Part shown: piece by piece, positions 1 to 6,701 of the stretch
Layout of the letters: every line of letters begins with the position of its first letter
How positions within the stretch are numbered: the stretch's first letter is position 1
The notes under the pieces: generated by a model
Told to the model about the DNA's origin: nothing
Seen by the model: only the letters and a program-made list of their open reading frames with translations
Database searches by the model: none
Assembly (NCBI GenBank): GCA_964634755.1
Contig: CAZWJH010000059.1
Coordinates: 1 to 16,095 of the forward strand
Length of the DNA stretch: 16,095 bases
Source: JALXDT01 sp964634755
Lineage (GTDB): Bacteria; Acidobacteriota; Aminicenantia; JAMOAD01
Direction of reading: 5' to 3'
Translations under genes and position numbers: made by a program

Positions 1-336
1 TTGTGGAAATTATGGGATGATTTCGGTATTGATAAAAGTGAAATGATTGGCTATTGGTCTGATTCTTCACCCGTAAAAACTGACAAAGAAAATATTCTTG
101 CAACTGTTTACAAAAGAAAAAATAAAGCTCTGATTGCAATAGCAAGTTGGGAAAAGAAGCCTGTTAAGGTAAATCTTATTATAAACTGGAAAAAATTCGG
201 AATGAATAAAAACAAAGTGCACCTTTATGCCCCTTATGTAAAAGATTTTCAACCTCAAAAATCCTTTGCCGTGAATTCTCCGATTCCCGTTCTTCCGAAA
301 AAGGGCTGGTTACTTATTTTAGAAAAAAAAGAGTAA
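1..336 (+). CDS. C-terminal part of a DUF6067-type glycoside-hydrolase-like protein (5' end outside window)
   Basis: The frame is open from the first base and ends at TAA 334-336, so this is the last 111 residues of a longer protein; the TTG at position 1 is most likely an internal Leu codon. The opening residues LWKLWDDFGI, followed by EMIGYW, and the closing KGWLLILE resemble the C-terminal end of DUF6067 proteins (large glycoside-hydrolase-like proteins), where the last domain is a beta-sandwich. The alternating hydrophobic strands (ALIAIASW, VKVNLIINW) fit such a domain. The catalytic part lies upstream of the window, so no active-site residue can be checked and the substrate is unknown. 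The gene runs convergently into the ATPase gene at 463. Family assignment is from recognition of this short tail and is moderately sure. Confidence 0.65.
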   Translation: MWKLWDDFGIDKSEMIGYWSDSSPVKTDKENILATVYKRKNKALIAIASWEKKPVKVNLIINWKKFGMNKNKVHLYAPYVKDFQPQKSFAVNSPIPVLPKKGWLLILEKKE

Positions 337-360
337 ATCCCACAAAAAACCCGAATAAAT

Positions 361-450
361 AAGCTTAACAGCCGTCAAGCCAAAAGCCGTTCTATACTTT
401 CTAAAATCACGCGAAGCATCGACTCTCGCTTATTCGAGTTTTGGGCTTAA
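361..450. repeat. Mosaic intergenic repeat between convergent genes
   Basis: This convergent gap contains words found elsewhere in the window: AAGCCAAAAGC (377-387, again at 16043-16053), AAAAGCCGTTC (382-392, again at 2218-2228) and AAGCATCGA (414-422, again at 12354-12362). A short hairpin, CTCG-cttatt-CGAG, lies at 425-438. No T-run follows on either strand, so I do not call it a terminator. Confidence 0.5.
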
Positions 451-462
451 CTTTTTCTATTT

Positions 463-1653
463 TTAAATCAACCAAAATGGATAATAAAGTATTTCCTCTT
501 TGGAAAAGCGGTCACAGAGAACCATACCTTTTGAATTATACTTTTTTATAAAGCTTTTCAATCCTCTTACTTTTCTTGTAAAAGCTGATTTTACCTCCAT
601 TCCGAAAACAGGAGCTTCTATTACAAAATCAACCTCAGTTTTGCCGGTTGTCCTCCAGTATCTTATCTCAAAATTCTCTATTAACTGTCTCATTACAAAG
701 TTTTCTATTAAAAAGCCACTGTTTTCTCTTGATTCAATATCAGTGAAATTATTTAAAATGGCATTTCTGAAGCCTAAATCGTAAAAATACAATTTTTTCG
801 CTTTTTTTAATACAGTTCTTTCATTTTTGTAAAAAGGCTCTATGAGTGAAATTATTTGAGAGTGCTCAAGAACCCCTATGTACTTTTCAGCTGTTTTAAA
901 ATCCACTCCCAAATTGCTAAAATTAAGCAATCTGCCTGTAAGGGAAGAGAGTGTTTTAACAAATTTTTTCATTCTTCCTATATCCTGAAGAGAAAACAAT
1001 CGGACAAGATCCCTTTCAATTGTCAAATCAACTATGCCTTTAAGCTTTTCTCTTTTAATCTCTCTATCCTTTGATAAAACAACAGCAGGATAACCTCCCC
1101 ATATCATATACTCATTTGCAAACTCTCTTAAACCTTCCCACCCTCCTATGGGGAAAATATCCCTACCCTCTTTTATAAATCTTAGGAAATTTTTTTTGTT
1201 TTCATTTAAAAGCTTAAAGCCAAACTCATCATTCCAACTTAAAAATTCTTCAAAGGATAAAGGTAATAGCGTCAAAAAAAAAGCCCTTCCGACAAGTGAT
1301 GCTCCAACCTCTCTTGCTATATCAAATGCACCTGAGCCGCTCATTACAAACTTCACATTTCCTTCGAATTTATCATAAAGCCGTTTTATTTTCTTGCCCG
1401 CAAATTCACTCAATTGCACTTCATCAATGAATATTGTCTCATTATCAACAAGAAGTTCGGGGTTTCTATCAAAAGTCCTTAAAACATCATCATCTTCAAG
1501 CGTATAATAGCTTCCTCCGTACTTTTCATTCAAATATTTCATAAGAGTCGTTTTTCCTGCCTGTCTTGGTCCCTTTATAATAATTATTTCCTTTTCATTC
1601 CACAGCTTCTCAATTTTTTTCTCAAGAGCTCTTTTCTTGTAAGCTAAACCCAT
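463..1653 (-). CDS. AAA_14/DUF4143 family ATPase
   Basis: This 396-residue protein has an N-terminal P-loop ATPase domain and a C-terminal DUF4143 domain. Walker A is GPRQAGKT at residues 28-35, and Walker B is TIFIDE at 73-78, followed by the VQ typical of the family. The C-terminal domain carries a PD-(D/E)XK-like signature: GFLIENFV, then EVDFVIE (about 340-346) and MEVKSAF with E353/K355. The length is normal. The ATG at 1653 is supported by AGGAGG at 1660-1665 with 6-nt spacing. The gene is monocistronic with its own promoter. Members are cytoplasmic and very common in anaerobes and archaea. Their role is unproven; a DNA-directed or nuclease-linked mobile-gene function is the usual guess. 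It is clearly a different gene from the second DUF4143 ATPase in this window (Walker A GARQVGKT), with low similarity by eye. Confidence 0.9.
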   Translation of the reverse strand: MGLAYKKRALEKKIEKLWNEKEIIIIKGPRQAGKTTLMKYLNEKYGGSYYTLEDDDVLRTFDRNPELLVDNETIFIDEVQLSEFAGKKIKRLYDKFEGNVKFVMSGSGAFDIAREVGASLVGRAFFLTLLPLSFEEFLSWNDEFGFKLLNENKKNFLRFIKEGRDIFPIGGWEGLREFANEYMIWGGYPAVVLSKDREIKREKLKGIVDLTIERDLVRLFSLQDIGRMKKFVKTLSSLTGRLLNFSNLGVDFKTAEKYIGVLEHSQIISLIEPFYKNERTVLKKAKKLYFYDLGFRNAILNNFTDIESRENSGFLIENFVMRQLIENFEIRYWRTTGKTEVDFVIEAPVFGMEVKSAFTRKVRGLKSFIKKYNSKGMVLCDRFSKEEILYYPFWLI

Positions 1654-1682
1654 GGTTTGCCTCCTAAATTAATAATAATCCA

Positions 1683-1711
1683 ATTATAACACAGTTATTT
1701 ATGGAAAACAA
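1683..1711 (-). promoter_or_regulatory. Extended -10 promoter for the first ATPase gene
   Basis: Read on the minus strand, the -10 hexamer is TATAAT (1688 to 1683), preceded by TGT, which gives the extended form TGnTATAAT. A partial -35 (TTGTTT, 1711-1706) lies 17 nt upstream. The leader to the ATG would be about 22 nt and includes the strong AGGAGG. Predicted from sequence only. Confidence 0.6.
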
Positions 1712-1723
1712 TCTATAAATAAC
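1694..1723. promoter_or_regulatory. Inverted repeat overlapping the ATPase -35 region: candidate operator
   Basis: GTTATTTAT (1694-1702) and ATAAATAAC (1715-1723) form perfect 9-bp arms around a 12-nt centre, a spacing of about two helical turns. It covers the spacer and -35 of the promoter above, as expected for a repressor site. No regulator gene is adjacent, so the binding protein is unknown. Confidence 0.45.
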
Positions 1724-1842
1724 ATAGTTAAAACATGCTGTAAATTGATACCCCGACAATCAAAGAGATAAAGTCACATTTAGGAAATTATCTTATCATA
1801 AATAGGTTGACAATTTTTTATGAAAACAAAATAGCAAATATA

Positions 1843-2001
1843 CAATCATCCGTAGAGATCTTGCTGTCGGAGCGTTAGCGTCGGAGCGAAAGCGAAGATC
1901 GGAGTGAATAAGATGAGCGTAGATCCGCCATGGCGGATTCGCCGTGGCGAAAAATCCCACCTCCGAAGTGGGAATAGGGACCCTAACCAATCATCCGTAG
2001 A
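1843..2001. repeat. Hairpin-rich block bounded by 14-bp direct repeats
   Basis: CAATCATCCGTAGA occurs at 1843-1856 and 1988-2001. Between the copies are near-tandem words, GTCGGAGCGTTAGC followed by GTCGGAGCGAAAGC. Next come four consecutive dyads: ATCCGCCATGGCGGAT (1923-1938, a perfect palindrome), TTCGCC-gt-GGCGAA (about 1938-1951), TCCCAC...GTGGGA (1955-1973) and AGGG-a-CCCT (1976-1984). The second dyad is the reverse complement of TTCGCCACGGCGAA at 9772-9785. The block is visibly more GC-rich than its surroundings. No open frame, transposase or T-run is present. It may be a small non-autonomous element or a stack of repeat units. Confidence 0.6.
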
Positions 2002-2195
2002 TACAAGAGACAAAAAACAGGTTTTACATAATAGAATTCAAGTGCAATCAGAGTGATGAGAAAGCAATAGAGCAGATAAAGGAGAGGAGATACTATGAGC
2101 CATATTTGAACAAGGGTAAGGAAATTGTATTAATAGGTATAAATTTCTCAAAAGAGAAGAAGAACATAGAGGAATATTTAACGGAAAAAATTTAA
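2001..2195 (+). pseudogene. C-terminal remnant of a PD-(D/E)XK nuclease protein (AAA-ATPase-like/PDDEXK_9 type)
   Basis: The frame following the TAG at 1998-2000 reads ...NRFYIIEFKC, then DEKAIEQIKERRYYEPYLNK, then KEIVLIGINFS and IEEYLTEKI before TAA 2193-2195. This is the standard C-terminal end of the large family with an N-terminal AAA-ATPase-like domain and a C-terminal PDDEXK_9 domain. EFK is the E-x-K of the nuclease motif, the Q-I-K...YY segment follows it, and IxLIGINFS is the last strand. Full members are about 500 residues. Here the ATPase half and the first catalytic Asp are gone, there is no in-frame ATG, and the break falls at the edge of the 1843-2001 block. It is surely non-functional. 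Confidence 0.8.
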
Positions 2196-2215
2196 ACCTG
2201 TCAACTTATTTTAAG

Positions 2216-2262
2216 CTAAAAGCCGTTCCAGTTTCTTTGTCTTGTCCTAAAATGGCTTTTAG
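2216..2262. repeat. Stem-loop with mosaic repeat words upstream of the efflux operon
   Basis: CTAAAAGCC (2216-2224) and GGCTTTTAG (2254-2262) pair as a 9-bp stem around a 29-nt loop. The loop carries GTCTTGTCCTAAAAT, close to GTCTTGCCCTAAAAA near 11904-11918. AAAAGCCGTTC (2218-2228) repeats 382-392. Without a T-run it is not a clear terminator. It lies just downstream of the broken nuclease gene. Confidence 0.45.
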
Positions 2263-2361
2263 TTCTTATTTACGCAAGTTTTTGTAAGTAAAATAGAAAA
2301 AAAAGAAGGAAAAAAGGATTTTTAATCGTATATAAGATATTAACAAATTGGGAGATGAAAC

Positions 2362-3654
2362 ATGAGAAAATGGACAATCGGAATATGGATTATTTTACTT
2401 TTTATCCTTTTTTCAGGTGTGAATTCTTGCAAAAAATCTGAAAAGGGAAGTGTAAAACCAGTAAAGACCAAAAAAGAAACCAAAACATCCAAAAAAAAGC
2501 TTACAAGAGCTGAAATTATGAAAAAATTCGGGATAAAGTCGAGGGAGGATTTTAAAAAACTTACACCTGAGCAGAGACAAAAATTCCTTGAAATGATGAA
2601 AGCACTAAGAGAAAGTGACACGAGTGGAGGAGGAAATCTTCCGCTTGTAAAAATACATAGAATAAAGAGAGCTCCGATTTTGAATTATCTTACCTTTAAT
2701 ACAACTCTTGAGCCTGAAAAAATGGTTCCTATTTATTCAAAGGTTGACGGAATAATAGCAAAAATAGTTAGGGATGAGGGAAGCTTTGTCAAAAAGGGAG
2801 AGATATTGGCACTTATAGATGATAAAGATATTAGAAATAGTTATGAACAGGCAAAACTTTCGGTAAGACAGGCAGAGATTAACCTGAAAGATGCTGAAAT
2901 AAAAAGGGATGATGAAGAGGCAAATTTTAAAAGATCAAAAAGACTTTACCAAGAAAAGATAATCTCTGAAAAGGATTTTTCAACCGCAAAATTAAATTAT
3001 AGATCCGCTCAGCTTTCCTACGAAAGAGCAAAACAGCAGCTTGACATTGAAAAAGAAAAATTCAAAGCTCTTGAACTTCAGCTTTCTTATACAAAGATAA
3101 GAAGTCCCATTGTCGGTTGGGTGACTTCAAGAAAGATAGATCAGGGGATGAGAGTAAATCCGGGAACAGAGCTTTACACAGTGGAAGATTTTGACCCTCT
3201 CCTTGCAAGGGTTTATGTTCCTGAAAAGGATATTATTAAATTAAAGGTGGGAATGGATGTTGATGTGAAATCCGAGGTTTATGATACGGTTTTCAGAGGA
3301 AAAATCAAAATAATAAATCCGAGAATAGATACTCAATCGGGCACATTTAAAGTTACAATAACAGTAAAAGACAAAAGTCTCAAATTAAGACCAGGGATGT
3401 TAGTATCCTGCAATGTTATTATAAGCAAAAAAGAAAATGCCCTCATTGTTCCGAAAAAAGCCGTCTTCTACAAAGATGGAAATCCTTATGTTTTTGTTTT
3501 AAGGAGAGGTAGTGTTGTTAAATTGAGGAGCGTTAAGCTCGGAACAGAGCTTGAAAAAGAGTACGAAATTCTTGAAGGATTAAAAGAGAGAGAGATAGTT
3601 GTTGTTCAGGGAATAGAAAATCTTAAAGACGGAGTTAAGGTAAAGGTATTATGA
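2362..3654 (+). CDS. RND efflux periplasmic adaptor (membrane fusion protein), probable lipoprotein
   Basis: This 430-residue HlyD/AcrA-type adaptor would bridge the inner-membrane permeases to an outer-membrane channel. Residues 1-23 form a hydrophobic signal ending in VNSC, so Cys23 is the likely lipidated residue. A Lys-rich linker (24-46) and a short helical segment with LTPEQRQKF (about 67-75) follow. Next come the first half of a lipoyl-like domain (VDGIIAKIVRDEGSFVKKGE, about 128-147), a long alpha-hairpin coiled coil (about 160-245), the second lipoyl half (IRSPIVGWVTSRKIDQGMRV) and the beta-barrel and membrane-proximal domains to the end. The start has GGGAG at 2350-2354. The TGA overlaps the next gene's ATG (ATGA at 3651-3654), which suggests translational coupling. 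Substrate is not predictable. Confidence 0.92.
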   Translation: MRKWTIGIWIILLFILFSGVNSCKKSEKGSVKPVKTKKETKTSKKKLTRAEIMKKFGIKSREDFKKLTPEQRQKFLEMMKALRESDTSGGGNLPLVKIHRIKRAPILNYLTFNTTLEPEKMVPIYSKVDGIIAKIVRDEGSFVKKGEILALIDDKDIRNSYEQAKLSVRQAEINLKDAEIKRDDEEANFKRSKRLYQEKIISEKDFSTAKLNYRSAQLSYERAKQQLDIEKEKFKALELQLSYTKIRSPIVGWVTSRKIDQGMRVNPGTELYTVEDFDPLLARVYVPEKDIIKLKVGMDVDVKSEVYDTVFRGKIKIINPRIDTQSGTFKVTITVKDKSLKLRPGMLVSCNVIISKKENALIVPKKAVFYKDGNPYVFVLRRGSVVKLRSVKLGTELEKEYEILEGLKEREIVVVQGIENLKDGVKVKVL

Positions 3655-6600
3655 AATTAATTAAATTTTCAGTATCCCATCCGGTAACACTTACTGTTAT
3701 TGCAATAGCGATAATAGTATTCGGTTTTATATCTTACTCTCAGCTTCCTATAAACTTACTTCCTGAGCTCAGTTATCCGACGATAACGGTGAAAACAGAA
3801 TTATCAGGAGCATCCCCTCAGGAAATAGAAAATCTTATAACAAAACCACTGGAAGAAGCTGTGGGAGTTGTTTCCAATGTGGTGAAGATAACCTCTTATT
3901 CAAGACCCGGAGTTTCGGAAATAATAGTTGAGTTTGCATGGGGAACCAATATGGACTTTGCTTCTTTGAATATGAGAGAAAAGATAGATGCAGTCAGGCT
4001 CCCGGATGATGCAACAAAGCCGATTCTTCTGAAATATGATCCATCTTCAGAACCAATTATGCGAATTGGTCTTTCAGGTTCAATGGAACCCGGCAAATTA
4101 AGATATTATGCCGAAAAGGAAATAAAACCGGAATTTGAAACTCTCGAGGGGGTTGCCGCTGCAAAAATTTCCGGAGGAATAGAGGAGGAAATTCATGTTG
4201 ACCTTGATGAAAAAAAGCTTCAAACACTTAAAATCCCAATCTCCCTTATTGAGCAAAGATTAGCTCAGGAAAATATTAATCTTTCGGCAGGAATCTTAAA
4301 GGAGGGTGAAACCCAATACTTGATTAGAACAGTGAGTCTTTTTAAAAACTTGGATGATATAAGAAATATAATAATAACATACAGAAACAATGCGCCCATA
4401 AGAGTAAAGGATATAGCAAGGGTTTACAGGGGAGCAAAGGATAGAAAGGTAATAACATTTATAAACGGAAAAGAGAATATTGAAGTGGCAATTTACAAGG
4501 TCTCCTCCGCAAACACCGTAAAAGTTGCGGATAATGTAAGAAAAAGAATAGAAAAATTAAGAAAACTCTATGCTCAGGAAGGCAAAGATATTAAATTTAA
4601 AGTTTTGGTGGATCAATCCCACTTTATAAGAAGCTCAATAGATGAAGTCTTAAACACTGCTGTTATAGGAGGAATCCTCGCAATTTTGATTTTATTTCTT
4701 TTTCTCAAAAATTTCCCCTCAACAATAATAATCTCTTTGTCCATTCCGATTTCCATAATGATTTCATTCTTTTTATTTTATCTGTTCAATGTGTCCCTTA
4801 ATATAATGTCATTGGGAGGGCTTGCCCTCGGTATAGGAATGCTTCTTGACTCCTCAATTGTTGTACTTGAAGCGATTAACAGGAAAAGAGAGGAAGGCTC
4901 ATCTCCCCTTGATGCAACCATAAATGGAACTGTGGAAGTTGCAGGCGCTGTCATTGCCTCAACTCTTACAACTATTTCCGTCTTTCTGCCCGTTATCTTT
5001 ATTAAGGGAGTGGCAGGACAATTGTTCAGAGATCAGGCATTGGCTGTTATTTTTTCTCTTTCAGCATCTCTTTTCGTATCATTAACACTGATTCCCATGC
5101 TATTTCCGAGATTCAAATATAATAAGGAAATAAAAAACAAATTTTTATTAAAGGGAGTAAATCTTTTTGATAAAGGTTTCAGAGGCTTCTTTAATTATTA
5201 TTCAAAGCAACTTCAGGCAGTTTTTGCCAAAAGAAGAATAATACTGATTGTTTCTCTTGCTTTATTCTTTCTTTCCTCTTTTTACTTTTATTTTAGCGGG
5301 GCAAACTTAATTCCTGAAATATCTCAGGGAGAGCTAAGAATAGACCTTGTTTACCCTCCAGGAGTTTCAGTTAAGGAAAATGCAAAAAGATCTATTGAAA
5401 TAATGGGATTGATAAAGAATATTCCGGAAGTGGATTTTATCTACATAATATCAGGTAAAGGTAGGGAAAAGGGAACCACCTACGAGCAGGAAAAGGAAAA
5501 CCTTGCTCAAATGATAGTAAAACTTAAAAATGGAATTATAGGAAAAAAAGAGAGAAAGGTAGAAGAAGAGATAAGAAGCAGAATTTCAAGATATCCTTCC
5601 ATCCAGTACAATGTTCAGAAACCTATGCTCTTTTCCATAAAGGCACCTGTTGAATATCTCGTATTCACAAATGAATTGGACAATCAAAAAAAATATGCAA
5701 AAATTGTTTATGATATTATGAAAAAAGTTAAAGGGCTTGAAGATGTCCGTTCTTCTGTTCTTGAAGGAAGTCCTGAGCTTCAGATTTTTCTGAACAGACA
5801 GAGACTTGCCAGAATGGGAATCACGGTGGGGCAGGTTGCAGATATTATAAAGAAAAAGATAGAGGGTGGAGTTTCCACAAAATTCTATGAAAAGGAAAGG
5901 GAAATTGACATAAGAGTAAGGCTTACCGAAGAGTATTACAAAAGCCTTGAAAATTTTAGAAATATTAACATAGAGGTATCGGACGGAAGTTCAATCCCAT
6001 TAAGAGCCCTGGCAAAAATCAAACTTGAGTTGGGACCTTCGGAGATTTACAGAGAAAATCAGCAGAGAGCTGCAAAAGTTTCAGCTCAGCTTAAGGGAAT
6101 GAGTCTTTCGGCTGCAATAAAAAAGATAGATGAAAAATTGTCAAAGCTAAAAATACCTCCTGACATTGCCATAAAACCTGCCGGTCAATCGGAAGAGAAA
6201 AACATTGCTTACAAATCCATGCTATTTGCAATGCTCCTTTCAATTTTCCTCGTCTATTTGGTAATGGCAGCTCAATTTGAATCATTCCTTCATCCTTTCG
6301 TCATTATTTTCACCATTCCTTTCGGAATAATAGGTGTTGCCATATCCCTTGTGTTAACAATGCAACCACTTAATGTTGTTGTTCTTATTGCAATGGTTAT
6401 ACTTGCCGGAATTGTCGTAAACAATGCCATTGTTCTTATAGATTATGTGAACAAACTTAGAGCCGACGGAATCCCTAAAAGAGAGGCAATTAAAAGAGCC
6501 GCAAAGGTAAGATTCAGGCCCATTTGGATGACAACACTTACGACAATTTTAGGTTTGATTCCAATGGCAATTGATTTCGGAGAGGGATTTGAAATAAGAA

Positions 6601-6701
6601 TACCGCTTGCAATAACACTAATAGGCGGTCTTTTGTTTGGTACTCTGCTTACGCTTGTTTTAATTCCGATAATATATGATTTTATGGATAGAAAAGAATG
6701 A
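3651..6701 (+). CDS. RND efflux transporter permease, first of a tandem pair (AcrB/HAE-like)
   Basis: This 1016-residue permease has the standard two-repeat RND plan: TM1 at about 10-30, a first periplasmic loop to about 330, TM2-6 to about 485, TM7 near 530-548, a second loop to about 850, and TM8-12 to the end. Family marks include QLPINLLPELSYP (31-43), ITKPLEEAV and PLRALAKI. The central TM4 motif is GIGMLLDSSIVVLEA with Asp400. The neighbouring position, a second Asp in AcrB (D408), is Ser401. In TM10 the AcrB lysine (K940) position falls in IVVNNAIVLID (Asn924/Asn925). This Asn form occurs in many relatives. The protein exports substrates from membrane or periplasm using the proton gradient (a family property); the substrate is unknown. 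Its start and stop both overlap neighbours by 4 bp. Confidence 0.95.
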   Translation: MKLIKFSVSHPVTLTVIAIAIIVFGFISYSQLPINLLPELSYPTITVKTELSGASPQEIENLITKPLEEAVGVVSNVVKITSYSRPGVSEIIVEFAWGTNMDFASLNMREKIDAVRLPDDATKPILLKYDPSSEPIMRIGLSGSMEPGKLRYYAEKEIKPEFETLEGVAAAKISGGIEEEIHVDLDEKKLQTLKIPISLIEQRLAQENINLSAGILKEGETQYLIRTVSLFKNLDDIRNIIITYRNNAPIRVKDIARVYRGAKDRKVITFINGKENIEVAIYKVSSANTVKVADNVRKRIEKLRKLYAQEGKDIKFKVLVDQSHFIRSSIDEVLNTAVIGGILAILILFLFLKNFPSTIIISLSIPISIMISFFLFYLFNVSLNIMSLGGLALGIGMLLDSSIVVLEAINRKREEGSSPLDATINGTVEVAGAVIASTLTTISVFLPVIFIKGVAGQLFRDQALAVIFSLSASLFVSLTLIPMLFPRFKYNKEIKNKFLLKGVNLFDKGFRGFFNYYSKQLQAVFAKRRIILIVSLALFFLSSFYFYFSGANLIPEISQGELRIDLVYPPGVSVKENAKRSIEIMGLIKNIPEVDFIYIISGKGREKGTTYEQEKENLAQMIVKLKNGIIGKKERKVEEEIRSRISRYPSIQYNVQKPMLFSIKAPVEYLVFTNELDNQKKYAKIVYDIMKKVKGLEDVRSSVLEGSPELQIFLNRQRLARMGITVGQVADIIKKKIEGGVSTKFYEKEREIDIRVRLTEEYYKSLENFRNINIEVSDGSSIPLRALAKIKLELGPSEIYRENQQRAAKVSAQLKGMSLSAAIKKIDEKLSKLKIPPDIAIKPAGQSEEKNIAYKSMLFAMLLSIFLVYLVMAAQFESFLHPFVIIFTIPFGIIGVAISLVLTMQPLNVVVLIAMVILAGIVVNNAIVLIDYVNKLRADGIPKREAIKRAAKVRFRPIWMTTLTTILGLIPMAIDFGEGFEIRIPLAITLIGGLLFGTLLTLVLIPIIYDFMDRKE

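Larger units (their letters stand above)
1654..2361. other. 708-bp stretch with no intact gene
   Basis: This region holds the ATPase promoter and inverted repeat (1683-1723), about 120 bp of plain AT-rich DNA (1724-1842), a hairpin-dense block bounded by a 14-bp direct repeat (1843-2001), a broken nuclease gene end (2001-2195), and a stem-loop (2216-2262) before the efflux operon. I found no convincing promoter for the efflux operon in 2262-2350. The best -10-like sequence is TATATAAG at 2329-2336, with no recognisable -35. Confidence 0.7.

Noticed and set aside
1807..1846. TTGACA at 1807-1812 (+) with TACAAT at 1841-1846 as a promoter
   Set aside because: The spacing is 28 nt, and no good -10 lies at 16-18 nt; there is no intact gene downstream.
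1796..1990. 64-residue open frame on the minus strand over the hairpin block
   Set aside because: Its residues are dictated by the palindromes and repeat words, with no start signal; a by-product of the GC-rich block.
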